Positions 19,339 to 27,692 are shown, counted from the first letter of the stretch. The stretch is DNA of 64,000 bases from Achromobacter xylosoxidans (GCF_014490035.1 NZ_CP061008.1:3038001-3102000), one strand, 5' to 3'. Notes: a model not told the origin generated them from the letters alone. Program-made: numbers and translations.

Positions 19339-20727
19339 ATGTCTTCCTCCGACGTCCAATTGCTTCTTACCGCGCTGGCAAGCGTGCTGGTGCTGGTTGC
19401 GCTGATCGTTTCGCGCATCCGCATGCATCCGCTGCTGGCGCTATTGATCGTTTCCATCGGCGTGGGTTTCGCCACCGGCATGGAGCCGGTGGCCATCGTC
19501 AAGAACCTGAGCAATGGCGCGGGCAAGACGCTGGGAGCGGTGGGCGTGGTGATCGCGCTGGGCGCGATGCTGGGCAAGATCCTGGCGGATTCGGGCACGA
19601 CCGAACGCCTGGCCAATGCCATCCTGAACCATACTTCGCCTCGCATGATTCCCTGGGCCATGACCCTGGTGGCTTTCGTCATCGGCATACCGATGTTCTT
19701 CGAAGTCGGCCTGGTGGTGATGCTGCCGCTGATCTTCAGCGTGGCGCGCAAGCTGGAAAGCCAGGAGCGCTTCAAGGGCTCGGCCTACGTGTACGTGGGC
19801 GTGCCGGTGATATCGGCGCTGGCGGCGATGCACGGCATGGTGCCGCCGCATCCGGGGCCGCTGACGGCGATCGCCACGCTCAAGACCACGGTGGGGCCGA
19901 CGATGATTTACGGCTTCATCGCGGCGCTGCCGGCCATGGTCTTCGGCGGTCCCTTGTATGGCGCTTTCATTTCGCGGCGCATGACGACGCGTCCGGACGA
20001 GGCGCTGCTGGAACAGTTCACCACGACCCGCCAGGATGCCGCCGGCCCCAATGCGCCGAGCGTGGGCCTGGGGGTGCTGGCGGCCTTGCTGCCCGCCTTG
20101 CTGATGCTGGTGCACGCGGGCGCGGAGATGCTGCTGCCCAAGGATTCCCGCGCCATGCACGTGGCGGCGTTCCTGGGCGACCCGATGGTCGCGATGCTGC
20201 TGGGCGTGCTGTTCGCCGCATTCACCCTGGTGCTGATGCGCGGCGGCGACGCGGAAAAACTGCGCGATGCCATGGGCAAGAGCCTCAAGCCCATCGCCGG
20301 CATCATGTTGATCATCGCGGGCGGCGGCGCGTTCCAGCAGGTGTTGACCAGCGCCAAGGTGGGCGATGCCATCGTGCAGCTGACGCATCAGTTTTCGCTG
20401 CCGCCGCTGGCGCTGGGCTGGCTGATCGCCATGCTGCTGTCGGTGTCCACGGGGTCGGCCACGGTCGGCATCGTGGGCGCGGCGGGCCTGCTGGCGCCGC
20501 TGGCGGGCGCCGATCCCAGCCTGAACCTGCCGCTCTTGGCGCTGGCCATCGGCTGCGGTTCGCTGTTCTTCAACTACGCCAATCACGCGGGCTTCTGGAT
20601 GGTGAAGGAGTCCTTCGGCATGACCATGGGCGAAGCGACCAAGACCATCTCGGTGGTGCAGTCCATCGTGTCGGTGGTGGGGCTGGTCATGGTGCTGCTG
20701 TTCAACATGCTGCCGCCGCTGGGCTGA
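19339..20727 (+). CDS. GntP-family gluconate/organic acid:H+ symporter
   Basis: A 462-residue inner-membrane permease with about 12-14 hydrophobic helices. Features of the gluconate permease family include the N-terminal IRMHPLLALLI segment, GAMLGKILADSG and the C-terminal NYANHAGFWMVKE motif. Substrates in the family are gluconate, fructuronate, glycerate and related hydroxy acids; the substrate here is not determined. It follows the LysR gene on the same strand, but with 139 bases between, so it may have its own promoter. No sugar-acid kinase or dehydratase is adjacent. Confidence 0.92.
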   Translation: MSSSDVQLLLTALASVLVLVALIVSRIRMHPLLALLIVSIGVGFATGMEPVAIVKNLSNGAGKTLGAVGVVIALGAMLGKILADSGTTERLANAILNHTSPRMIPWAMTLVAFVIGIPMFFEVGLVVMLPLIFSVARKLESQERFKGSAYVYVGVPVISALAAMHGMVPPHPGPLTAIATLKTTVGPTMIYGFIAALPAMVFGGPLYGAFISRRMTTRPDEALLEQFTTTRQDAAGPNAPSVGLGVLAALLPALLMLVHAGAEMLLPKDSRAMHVAAFLGDPMVAMLLGVLFAAFTLVLMRGGDAEKLRDAMGKSLKPIAGIMLIIAGGGAFQQVLTSAKVGDAIVQLTHQFSLPPLALGWLIAMLLSVSTGSATVGIVGAAGLLAPLAGADPSLNLPLLALAIGCGSLFFNYANHAGFWMVKESFGMTMGEATKTISVVQSIVSVVGLVMVLLFNMLPPLG

Positions 20728-20779
20728 CACGCCTGCGGGCCGCAATTGTTATGCTGGGTCTGTCGTTTCCGGAGACCCC

Positions 20780-22099
20780 ATGACAGAGATGCCCCGTTCC
20801 GCCGCCACGCATTCCGCGCTGGCTTCCGAAGCGCGCCGCACGCAGTTGCGGCGCATGAAGATCGCCGCGCTGGCGCTGCTGGTGGCGATGGTCTGCGGCT
20901 TCATCACCAGCCACGTCATGGGCGGGCAGGGCGCCTGGGCCTGGGTGCGGGCGTTCTGCGAAGCGGCCACGGTGGGCGCGCTGGCCGATTGGTTCGCGGT
21001 GGTGGCGCTGTTCCGCCGGCCGATGGGCTTGCCGATCCCGCACACGGCCATCATTCCCAGCAACAAGGACCGCATCGGCGACAACCTGGCGGTGTTCGTG
21101 CGCGACCATTTCCTGGACCCGGACACGCTGATGGAGAAGCTGCGGGTGTTCGATCCCGCGGCGCGGCTTGCGCGCTGGCTGGGGCGTCCGCGGCAGGCGC
21201 GGGCCTTGAGCGAGGGGGCGCGCAATGTGGCCTTGCAGACGCTGGACCTGCTGGACGAGCGGGCGGTGCGCGGGGTGATCCAGGAGTTCGTGGTGAAGAA
21301 TCTGCGGCGCTGGGACGCGGCGGACACGGCGGGCGAGGTGCTGGGGCTGCTGACGCGCGACGGGCGGCACCAGGAGCTGCTGGACGCGGCGCTGGAGCGG
21401 CTGGGCGGCTATCTGGGCGACGAGGACGTGAAGGCGCGGGCCTCGAGCCTGCTGGTGAAGTTCGCGAAGAAGGAATGGCCACGCATCATTGCGGCGGTGG
21501 ACGTGGTCAAGTCGGTGGACGGGATTGCCGACAATCTGGCGGACCGGCTGGCACGGGCGCTGGTGGAGGAACTGCGGGACGTGCTGTCCGAGCCTGGGCA
21601 TCCGGTGCGGCGGGACTATGAGGCCTGGGTGCAGGATTACATCCGACGGCTGAGGGATGATCCGGCGTTGTCGGCGCAGGTGGAGGCCTTGAAGCAGCGG
21701 GCGATCGATCATCCGAAGGTGCAGGAGTATGTGCAGGGGCTGTGGGACGATATCCACGCGGCGTTGCGGCGCGATCTGTCATCGGAGGATTCGGCGCTGG
21801 CGCGGCATCTGGAGAGCGCCTTGCTGGCCTTGGGGCGCAAGCTGGGGGAAGATCCGGGGTTGCGGGAGGCGATCAACAATCACGTGCTGGGCGGGGCGCG
21901 GAGGCTGACGGGGCGCTTGCGTAGCGGGGTCACGGAGCATATTTCGCGCACGGTGAAGAATTGGGATGAGCGGCATCTGGTGGATGAGCTTGAACTTAGC
22001 GTGGGGAAGGATCTGCAGTACATCCGGTTCAATGGCACCTTGGTGGGCGGGTTGATAGGGGTGGTGCTGCATGCTGTGGTGTTGCTGGTTCGAGGGTGA
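20780..22099 (+). CDS. DUF445 family membrane protein
   Basis: A 439-residue protein of the DUF445 (YjiN-like) family. A hydrophobic helix near 28-48 is followed by the conserved GALADWFAVVALFRRPMGLPIPHTAIIP segment (about 68-95, with NKDRIGDNLA after it), a long charged helical middle region, and a second membrane helix at the very C-terminus (GTLVGGLIGVVLHAVVLLV). The two end helices with a soluble middle suggest a hairpin anchored in the inner membrane. The function of the family is not established. It stands alone, 52 bases after the GntP gene. Confidence 0.88.
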   Translation: MTEMPRSAATHSALASEARRTQLRRMKIAALALLVAMVCGFITSHVMGGQGAWAWVRAFCEAATVGALADWFAVVALFRRPMGLPIPHTAIIPSNKDRIGDNLAVFVRDHFLDPDTLMEKLRVFDPAARLARWLGRPRQARALSEGARNVALQTLDLLDERAVRGVIQEFVVKNLRRWDAADTAGEVLGLLTRDGRHQELLDAALERLGGYLGDEDVKARASSLLVKFAKKEWPRIIAAVDVVKSVDGIADNLADRLARALVEELRDVLSEPGHPVRRDYEAWVQDYIRRLRDDPALSAQVEALKQRAIDHPKVQEYVQGLWDDIHAALRRDLSSEDSALARHLESALLALGRKLGEDPGLREAINNHVLGGARRLTGRLRSGVTEHISRTVKNWDERHLVDELELSVGKDLQYIRFNGTLVGGLIGVVLHAVVLLVRG

Positions 22100-22196
22100 T
22101 GCGGGTGCTTTTTGACTGTTTCATTCGAGGCTTTGCTAGTCCTCCCGGGGCTTTGTAGGCCGGGATTTGACTGCTGTTTCCTGTGCTTCGTAGGCC

Positions 22197-22360
22197 GCCC
22201 GTCGTCGCGGGCGCCTGGGTGGCGAGCGCCCACGATTGCGGTCCGGAGCGTTCGCTCCGGACTGCCCCGTCGTCATCGTCGTCACCGCCTGCGGCGGCTC
22301 CTTCCGATTCCCTCGGGCGCATCGAGGTTGCTCGCCACCCAGGCGCCCGCGCCGACGGGC
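22197..22360. repeat. 164-bp element with 31-bp terminal inverted repeats
   Basis: The left arm 22197-22227 and right arm 22330-22360 are reverse complements over 31 bases with a single mismatch, centred on the phrase GCGCCTGGGTGGCGAGC. Inside is a perfect 10-bp hairpin (22241-22250 with 22253-22262, loop TT) and a smaller GC stem near 22286-22298. There is no coding sequence and no T-run, so this is not a simple terminator. It looks like a dispersed palindromic or MITE-type element; copy number elsewhere in the genome is unknown. Confidence 0.65.
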
Positions 22361-22422
22361 TATCCATGTCTTGGTATGAGGCGCTGCTGCAGCGGTGTTT
22401 GGTTGCGAGGTTTGCGGGGCCC

Positions 22423-22456
22423 GCCGCCAATGGCCGCGCGGGCGGCCATTGGCGGC
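22423..22456. repeat. Perfect 15-bp-stem hairpin in the gap before sodC
   Basis: 22423-22437 and 22442-22456 are exact reverse complements around the 4-base loop GCGG (arm GCCGCCAATGGCCGC). It has no T-run on either side. It could be a REP-like element, an RNA-stabilising structure or a recombination relic. It lies 63 bases to the right of the larger inverted-repeat element. Confidence 0.6.
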
Positions 22457-22703
22457 TTACGCGGTTGCGTACGTGGTGGGGGGCGCTGGGTACGCGCGGA
22501 CGGGGCGGGCGCGGGATTTTTGGCGGGCAGGCAGAGCATTCAGATTTTTTCTGGCCGTATCGCCCTTGTTTGTATCAGGAACGAAGATTGCTGGCAGGTG
22601 CGCGGAAGCCGGTGCTATTGTTTTTTTCGGAATGGACGGCAACGGGCCGGCCATGTAGCAACGGGCGTCCGCGGCCTGCGGGCGCGTATCCTGGAGGCAC
22701 CCC

Positions 22704-23228
22704 ATGAAGAAAATCTCGATGCTGGTCGCGGCGCTTGCGTTCGCAGGCGCGTCTGGCGCGGCGCTGGCGGAAGACGTGTCGATGTCGTTCCTGAGCGTGG
22801 ACGGCGTGGGCAAGAGCGCTGGCACGATCACGCTCAAGGACACCAAGGGCGGGCTGCAGCTTACGCCGCATTTGAAGGGTTTGCCGCCCGGCGAACACGG
22901 TTTTCATGTGCATGAGAAGGGTTCTTGCGAGCCTGGCATGGTGAACAACCAGATGGCGGCTGGCGGCGCTGCGGGCGGGCATTTCGATCCCAAGGGCACC
23001 AAGGCGCACAAGGGGCCGATGGCGACCGACGGGCATCAGGGCGATCTGCCGTTCATCGTGGTCGCTGCCGATGGCACGGCGACGAAGGCGGTGGTGGCGC
23101 CGCATCTGAAGCTGGCTGATGTGAAGGGCCGTGCGGTAATGGTGCACGTGGGCGGCGACAACTACAGCGATACCCCGGCGCCGCTGGGCGGCGGGGGCGG
23201 CCGGCTGGTTTGCGGCGTGGTGAAGTAG
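22704..23228 (+). CDS. sodC: Periplasmic Cu,Zn superoxide dismutase
   Basis: A 174-residue SodC that converts superoxide to hydrogen peroxide and oxygen in the periplasm. The signal peptide is residues 1-22 (cut after AALA). Copper ligands are H68, H70 and H148, with bridging H93. Zinc ligands are H93, H102, H111 and D114. The structural disulfide pair is C75/C170. The C-terminal GGGRLVCGVV motif is intact. All functional residues are present and the length is normal. It is monocistronic, with a convergent GST gene 12 bases after its stop. A clear ribosome site (TGGAGG) precedes the start. Confidence 0.97.
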   Translation: MKKISMLVAALAFAGASGAALAEDVSMSFLSVDGVGKSAGTITLKDTKGGLQLTPHLKGLPPGEHGFHVHEKGSCEPGMVNNQMAAGGAAGGHFDPKGTKAHKGPMATDGHQGDLPFIVVAADGTATKAVVAPHLKLADVKGRAVMVHVGGDNYSDTPAPLGGGGGRLVCGVVK

Positions 23229-23240
23229 CCGCTTGGGCGG

Positions 23241-23864
23241 TCAGGCCGTGCCGTTGCGGCCGTACAGCTGGTAGCCGGCCCGTTCGGCGAGCCGGTCGTA
23301 ATAGGCGGCGACGGCCGGCAACCGTGGTTTTTCAAATGGGGTGCCGAACCAGCGGTTCACCGACAGGCCGACCGGTATGTCGGCCAGCGAGAACGCGGGG
23401 CCGGCGACGTAGCCGCCGGCCTGTTCCAGGCGCTGGTCCAGTATCGCCATGTAGCGCGCCCATTCGCGGCAGGACGCCTCGATCGCGGCGCGGTCGCGGT
23501 GGGCGGGGGATTCGCGCACCAGGGCCATGAAGGCGTAGCTCCAGGCGCGGTTCAGGTCGGTGGCCTGCCAGTCCATCCATTGGTCGACGCGGGCGCGCAG
23601 TCTGGGTTCGACGGGATACAGGCGCTGGCCGCCGTATTGCGCGGCCAGGTAGCGGATGATGCTGTTGGACTCCCACAGCACGAAGTCGCCGTCCTGGATG
23701 ACGGGCACCATCGCGTTCGGGTTGAGCGCCAGGAAGGCGGGATCGCCGGTGGGCTGGAACCCGGAGCCCCAGTCTTCGCGTTCGAAAGGCAGGTCCAGTT
23801 CGGCGCAGGTCCAGAGCACCTTGCGCACGTTGATGGATGAGGCTTTACCCAGGATTTTCAGCAT
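23241..23864 (-). CDS. Glutathione S-transferase family protein
   Basis: A 207-residue cytosolic GST. An N-terminal thioredoxin-like domain (1-80) has the glutathione-contacting [12 protein letters not shown] and [11 protein letters not shown] segments. A C-terminal helical domain (about 90-205) contains the usual SLADI motif (FSLADIPVG). The N-terminal catalytic residue is probably the Ser in KASSINVRK. The substrate is not predictable. It is convergent with sodC and 94 bases downstream of the MFS gene on the same strand. Confidence 0.92.
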   Translation of the reverse strand: MLKILGKASSINVRKVLWTCAELDLPFEREDWGSGFQPTGDPAFLALNPNAMVPVIQDGDFVLWESNSIIRYLAAQYGGQRLYPVEPRLRARVDQWMDWQATDLNRAWSYAFMALVRESPAHRDRAAIEASCREWARYMAILDQRLEQAGGYVAGPAFSLADIPVGLSVNRWFGTPFEKPRLPAVAAYYDRLAERAGYQLYGRNGTA

Positions 23865-23958
23865 CTTGCCGCCGCCGTGTTGATTGACGGCGGCAGTCTA
23901 GCGGGCGCCGGCGGGCGCGCACAGATACAGATTGCCGGTTTTGCGTGCGCAACAGCGC

Positions 23959-25179
23959 TCAATAGGCGCCGGCCTCGGGCTGGGTGCGCAGGCGCAGCAC
24001 GGGCGAGGTGTACAGCACCACGAACTGCACTGCGAAGCCGGCGGTCGATACCCACAGGCAGGCTTCGACGCCGACGCGCGCGGCAAGCGCGGCGCCGATC
24101 AGCGCGCCGACCGGCCGGGCGCCGAAGGTGGCGGTCAGGATCACGGCGGACACGCGGCCCAGCAGGGCGTTGGGCGTGATCGCCTGGCGCAGCGTGGTGG
24201 TGGTGATGGTCCAGAGTATGGGGCCCGCGCCGAACAGGAAGAAGCCCGCCGCGGCCCATGCGCCGGACGGGAATGCCAGCGTGGAAAGCAGGATGGCGCT
24301 TGCGATCAGCGCGGCCAGCGGGCCCACGGCGATCATGCCGCCGAAGCTCAGCCGCTGCGCCAGCCAGGGGGCCAGCAAGGCGCCGGCGACCATGCCGCCG
24401 CCGTACACGCCCAGCGTCAGGCCGACGGCCGCGGCCGACAGGCCCAGCCGTTCGATGGCGTAGGCCACATAGATGGCCTGCAGCACGAACCACGCGGTAT
24501 TGAAGAACACGGCGGTCACCAGCACCGGGCGCAGCAGCGGATGCGTGAGGACGAACGCCGCGCCTTCGCGCAGTTCCTCCAGCAGGCGGCGGCGCGGCGC
24601 GAGGCCGGGCGTGTCGTGGGGCAGGCCGGCCAGCAGCAGGGCCGCCAGCAGCGACAGCACGGTGGCCAGCACATAGGCCGAGGGCGCGCCCATCCAGCCG
24701 ACCAGCGCGCCGCCGGCGGCTGGCCCTGCGGAAAAGGCGGTGCTGCGGGCCAGTTCCAGCCAGCGGTTGGCGCTGGCCAGTCCGGCGGGCGCGACCAGCC
24801 GCGGCACCAGCGCCGGCGCGGCGACGTTATACGCGACCGTGCCGACCGCGCCCAGGAATCCCAGCGCGGCCAGCCAGCCCAGGTCAAGCCCGCCCGTGGC
24901 CAGCAGCGCCAAGAGGCCCAGCAGGCTGGCGGCGCGCACGCACTCCGCCGCGGTCATCAGCGCGCGCCGGGACATCCGGTCGGCCAGCACGCCGGCGGGC
25001 AGGGACAACAGCAGGAAGGGCAGGGTCTGGGCGGTTTGCAGATAGCCGGTTTCGGCCGCGCTGGCGCCCAGCGCCAGCACCGCGACCAGCGGGGCGGCCG
25101 CCAGCGCCATCTGTTCGGAGAATTGGGCGGCCAGGTTGGAGGCGGCCAGGCGGCGGAACGCTGAGGGCAGGGCGGACAT
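23959..25179 (-). CDS. MFS transporter (enterobactin-exporter-like, 12 TM)
   Basis: A 406-residue major facilitator protein of the MFS_3/EntS-like type. About 12 hydrophobic helices are visible. The loop 2-3 motif is LPAGVLADRMSRRALM, and the second-half equivalent is LLAPWLAQRLSFGGM. Members export siderophores, drugs or metabolites; the substrate here is unknown. It has no siderophore genes nearby. A perfect 32-bp palindrome lies just upstream of the start, between it and the map gene. Confidence 0.9.
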   Translation of the reverse strand: MSALPSAFRRLAASNLAAQFSEQMALAAAPLVAVLALGASAAETGYLQTAQTLPFLLLSLPAGVLADRMSRRALMTAAECVRAASLLGLLALLATGGLDLGWLAALGFLGAVGTVAYNVAAPALVPRLVAPAGLASANRWLELARSTAFSAGPAAGGALVGWMGAPSAYVLATVLSLLAALLLAGLPHDTPGLAPRRRLLEELREGAAFVLTHPLLRPVLVTAVFFNTAWFVLQAIYVAYAIERLGLSAAAVGLTLGVYGGGMVAGALLAPWLAQRLSFGGMIAVGPLAALIASAILLSTLAFPSGAWAAAGFFLFGAGPILWTITTTTLRQAITPNALLGRVSAVILTATFGARPVGALIGAALAARVGVEACLWVSTAGFAVQFVVLYTSPVLRLRTQPEAGAY

Positions 25180-25199
25180 GGGGGGCGGACGGCGGAAAC

Positions 25200-25231
25200 G
25201 ACAAGGGCACGATCATGATCGTGCCCTTGTC
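25200..25231. terminator. Perfect 32-bp palindrome downstream of map
   Basis: Bases 25200-25215 (GACAAGGGCACGATCA) are exactly mirrored by 25216-25231. As RNA it makes a long hairpin, with the central bases forming the loop. It lies 53 bases after the stop of map and 21 bases upstream of the MFS start, on the same strand. It is followed on the reverse strand by a weak T stretch (GTTTCC). A terminator for the map transcript is the simplest reading, but a symmetric operator for the MFS gene is equally possible. Confidence 0.6.
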
Positions 25232-25283
25232 CGCGGGCACTCCGTTCCTTGCCATGGGCAAGGCGGCGCCTCAGCTCACCGCA

Positions 25284-26075
25284 TCAAGGGATGGGCGGAT
25301 AGTCGCCGAAGCCGTCCGGCCAGGGCGTCAGCACTTCGTAGCCGGTCTCGGTCACGACCACCATGTGCTCCCATTGCGCCGACAGCGAGCGGTCCTTGGT
25401 GACCACGGTCCAGCCGTCGGGCAGCTGCTTGGTCTGGGGCTTGCCGGCGTTGATCATGGGTTCGATGGTGAACATCATGCCAGGCTGCAGCACCATGCCT
25501 TCGCCGGGGCGGCCGTAGTGCAGCACCTGCGGATCGTCGTGGTAGATCTGGCCGATGCCGTGGCCGCAGTACTCGCGCACGATGCTGAAGTGCTCGCGGT
25601 GCGCCACGGTCTGGATGGCGTGGCCGATGTCGCCCAGCGTGGCACCGGGCTTGACGGCCATGATGCCGGCGCGCATGGCTTCATAGGTGGTGTTGACCAG
25701 GCGCCGCGCCAGCGGGCTGGGCTGGCCCACGTAGTACATGCGGCTGGTGTCGCCGAACCAGCCGTCCTTGATCACGGCGACGTCGATGTTGAGGATGTCG
25801 CCGTTCTTCAGCACCTTGGCGGACGGGATGCCGTGGCAGATCACGTGGTTGGCCGAGGCGCAGATGGTCTTGGGAAAGCCGTGGTAGCCGACGTTGGCGG
25901 GTATCGCCTTCTGCACGTTGACGATGTAGTCGTGGCAGATGCGGTCCAGCTCATCGGTGGTGACGCCGGGGCGGACGTGTTCGGCAATCATGTGCAGCAC
26001 TTCCGCCGCCATGGCGCCGGCCTTGCGGGCCATTTCGATGTCGGCGGCGGACTTGATGGAAACCTTCTTCGCCAT
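25284..26075 (-). CDS. map: Methionine aminopeptidase, type I
   Basis: A 263-residue enzyme that removes the N-terminal Met from new proteins. All five metal ligands are in place: D98, D109, H172 (GHGIG), E205 (TIEPM) and E236 (WEHMVV), and the substrate-binding His (CHGIPS, H81) is kept. It is not beside rpsB/tsf or the ribosomal operon, where housekeeping map usually lies. Its ATG directly follows the stop codon of the ParD-like gene (TAAATG), which implies translational coupling. It may therefore be a second, specialised copy. The catalytic call is firm; the accessory role is inference. Confidence 0.95.
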   Translation of the reverse strand: MAKKVSIKSAADIEMARKAGAMAAEVLHMIAEHVRPGVTTDELDRICHDYIVNVQKAIPANVGYHGFPKTICASANHVICHGIPSAKVLKNGDILNIDVAVIKDGWFGDTSRMYYVGQPSPLARRLVNTTYEAMRAGIMAVKPGATLGDIGHAIQTVAHREHFSIVREYCGHGIGQIYHDDPQVLHYGRPGEGMVLQPGMMFTIEPMINAGKPQTKQLPDGWTVVTKDRSLSAQWEHMVVVTETGYEVLTPWPDGFGDYPPIP

Positions 26076-26321
26076 TTACGCGGCCTCCTGCTGGGCTGGC
26101 TGTGGCAAGCCTTGGGACAAGGAGGCGATGGTGAAGCCCTCGGCCTGTTCGATGCGGATCAGCAATTGACAGATGTCGGCGTGGCGCAGCTCGGGGTAGA
26201 GCTCGGACAGCATGCCGATGCGCATCCAGTGTTCGGCCTGGGAATTGATGGAGCGGCTGAGCGCGCCGCTGGCGACGCGGAGGTTCTCATGCATTTGCTC
26301 GGAGATCTTGACGATGCCCAT
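26076..26321 (-). CDS. ParD-like antitoxin-family protein
   Basis: An 81-residue protein of the ParD_like type (MGIVKISEQMHENLRVASG, then SRSINSQAEHWMRIGML). The N-terminal strand-helix-helix is the ribbon-helix-helix DNA-binding pattern of antitoxins. The C-terminal part is helical (PELRHADICQLLIRIEQ). No ParE/RelE toxin is adjacent. Instead its stop codon abuts the map start. Ribbon-helix-helix proteins usually repress their own promoter, and an 11-bp-spaced TATATGG direct repeat lies just upstream. It may regulate map or pair with it; this is unproven. Confidence 0.85.
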   Translation of the reverse strand: MGIVKISEQMHENLRVASGALSRSINSQAEHWMRIGMLSELYPELRHADICQLLIRIEQAEGFTIASLSQGLPQPAQQEAA

Positions 26322-26336
26322 GGAGTGAATGATCTA

Positions 26337-26354
26337 TATATGGTTTGTATATGG
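26337..26354. promoter_or_regulatory. TATATGG direct repeat upstream of the ParD-like gene
   Basis: TATATGG occurs at 26337-26343 and again at 26348-26354, exactly 11 bases apart (one helical turn), inside an A/T-rich stretch 16-33 bases upstream of the ParD-like start. Ribbon-helix-helix repressors bind such short tandem sites on one face of DNA, so this is a candidate autoregulatory operator and promoter. Confidence 0.5.
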
Positions 26355-26401
26355 ATCGTATCTTACCGCCGATAGGCTGCAGGGCGCAAATCGGGCGAGG
26401 A

Positions 26402-27052
26402 CTAGCGGCCTTTGCTGCGCGCCGTCTTCTTGGCGCCGGCGCGGGGCGCGGCTTCCTTGGGCGGGGGCGCGATGGCGGCGTGCACCTGTTCCATCCACAT
26501 CAGCGCGTCGGTGTACGACAGGAACTGCTGCAGATAGCCTGGCGACACTTCGCGCATCAGCGACAGCGCGCGGTGCACCAGCTGGTTGGAGTTGAGCGGG
26601 CCGGCGTTCTTGTGCACCTGCTCCTGGGACTGCCGCACCTGGCGGTCGGCGCTGACCCGCGACCAGACGCCGCGGAAGTATTCCAGCGTTTGCAGTTCGG
26701 GGTAGGAAGCGCGCAGGTCGGCGGCGCCGCGCGCGTCGGGGCCGGGATCGGCGATGTACGCGGTCAGCGCCGCCAGCGGTCCGGGTTCCGGGATGCCGGC
26801 AGCAGGCGCGGAGACGTTTTCGGCCGCATCCGCGGGCGCGCCGTCCAGCTCGGCCTCGTAGGCCTGGATCAGCGCAGCCAGCTTGCCGTCCAGCAGCCTG
26901 CGGGCTTCGCCGCCTTGGGCGGCTGCGCGCCGTTGCAGCGCGTCCATGAACTGGAAGCGGACGGGAGCCACGCGGTCGGCGCCGGCCTCGCGCCAGGCGT
27001 CCAGCATGGCGCGGGCGTTGATGATCTCGCCGCGGGTGCCGTCACTGGCCAT
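26402..27052 (-). CDS. DUF2894 family protein of the motor operon
   Basis: A 216-residue soluble protein, mostly helical and Ala/Arg-rich, resembling DUF2894. The start at 27052 (MASDGTRGEIINARAML) overlaps the end of the upstream OmpA-domain gene by 11 bases, indicating coupled translation. It has no signal peptide or membrane helix. The C-terminus is basic (PPPKEAAPRAGAKKTARSKG), which could contact nucleic acid or acidic partners. It is the last gene of the four-gene operon with the MotA/ZorA-like and MotB/ZorB-like proteins, so it is probably a cytoplasmic accessory to that complex. The family has no known function. Confidence 0.8.
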   Translation of the reverse strand: MASDGTRGEIINARAMLDAWREAGADRVAPVRFQFMDALQRRAAAQGGEARRLLDGKLAALIQAYEAELDGAPADAAENVSAPAAGIPEPGPLAALTAYIADPGPDARGAADLRASYPELQTLEYFRGVWSRVSADRQVRQSQEQVHKNAGPLNSNQLVHRALSLMREVSPGYLQQFLSYTDALMWMEQVHAAIAPPPKEAAPRAGAKKTARSKGR

Positions 27053-27692
27053 GCGAGGTCCCGGCGTCGCTGGAGGGCTTGGGAATGGGCGCGATTTCGA
27101 CCCGGCGGTTCTTGGACCGGCCGTCCTCATCCGCGTTCGAGGCCACCGGCTGTTCCGAACCGAAGGCGGCGGCGAACACGGCCGACGAAGGCACGCCCTC
27201 GTCGATCAGCGCGCGCGTCACGGTCAAGGCGCGCTGCGCGGACAGGTCCCAGTTGTCGGCAAAGCGCCGGTTGCCTTCGCGCACCTGCTGGTCGTCGGTG
27301 TAGCCGCTGACCATCAGGATCTCGTTGTGCGACTTCAGATAGGCCGACAAGGGTTCGATCAGGCTTTTCAGGACTTCACGGCCCTCGGGCTGCAACTGGT
27401 CGGAGTTCAGGGCGAACAGGACGCTGCCGCTGATGCCGATGCGGCCGTCGATCAGGGTCACGCGGCCGGCGGCCAGCGGACCCGCCAGCGCCTGCTCCAG
27501 CGTTTCGCGGCGCTGGGTTTCGACCTGGCGTTGCTTGACCTCTTCTTCCAGCTGGGTGGACAGCTGCAGCTGCACCGCGACGACGCTCACCAGGATCAGG
27601 ACGAAGGCGCCCAGCAGCACCGACATCAGGTCGCCGAAGACGGCCCAGGCCGGGACTGTGGGCTCCACGCCGCCGTCGATGTCCTCGCTCAT
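27042..27692 (-). CDS. MotB/ZorB-like membrane protein with OmpA peptidoglycan-binding domain
   Basis: A 216-residue inner-membrane protein. One transmembrane helix (about 15-40) carries an Asp at its start (AVFGDLMSVLLGAFVLIL, D21), the position of the proton/ion-binding Asp in MotB, ExbD and ZorB. A short coiled coil follows (42-70) and then an OmpA-like domain (about 88-202) with SVLFALNSDQL, VSGYTDD, NWDLSAQRA and the closing NRRVEI, the peptidoglycan-binding signature. It overlaps the MotA-like gene by 4 bases (ATGA) and DUF2894 by 11. Family knowledge says such proteins form the plug and anchor of ion-driven stators; partner identity here is inferred from gene coupling. Confidence 0.9.
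   Translation of the reverse strand: MSEDIDGGVEPTVPAWAVFGDLMSVLLGAFVLILVSVVAVQLQLSTQLEEEVKQRQVETQRRETLEQALAGPLAAGRVTLIDGRIGISGSVLFALNSDQLQPEGREVLKSLIEPLSAYLKSHNEILMVSGYTDDQQVREGNRRFADNWDLSAQRALTVTRALIDEGVPSSAVFAAAFGSEQPVASNADEDGRSKNRRVEIAPIPKPSSDAGTSHGQ

Larger units (their letters stand above)
22100..22703. other. Long gene-free gap with several strong palindromes
   Basis: These 604 bases between the DUF445 and sodC genes contain open frames on both strands, but none has a recognisable protein or ribosome site. The gap holds two separate palindromic structures (listed separately), an inner 10-bp hairpin at 22241-22262, and near-repeats of the phrase CTTYGTAGGCC at about 22150 and 22186. The part before sodC (22500-22700) is richer in A/T and should hold its promoter. 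Confidence 0.6.

Noticed and set aside
22112..22915. Frames of 174-267 codons across the palindrome-rich gap
   Set aside because: They run through inverted repeats and into sodC in another frame, with arginine-rich low-complexity translation. Treated as non-coding.
25284..26321. Classical ParDE toxin-antitoxin locus
   Set aside because: No ParE or RelE fold beside the ParD-like gene; the partner is a fully conserved methionine aminopeptidase.
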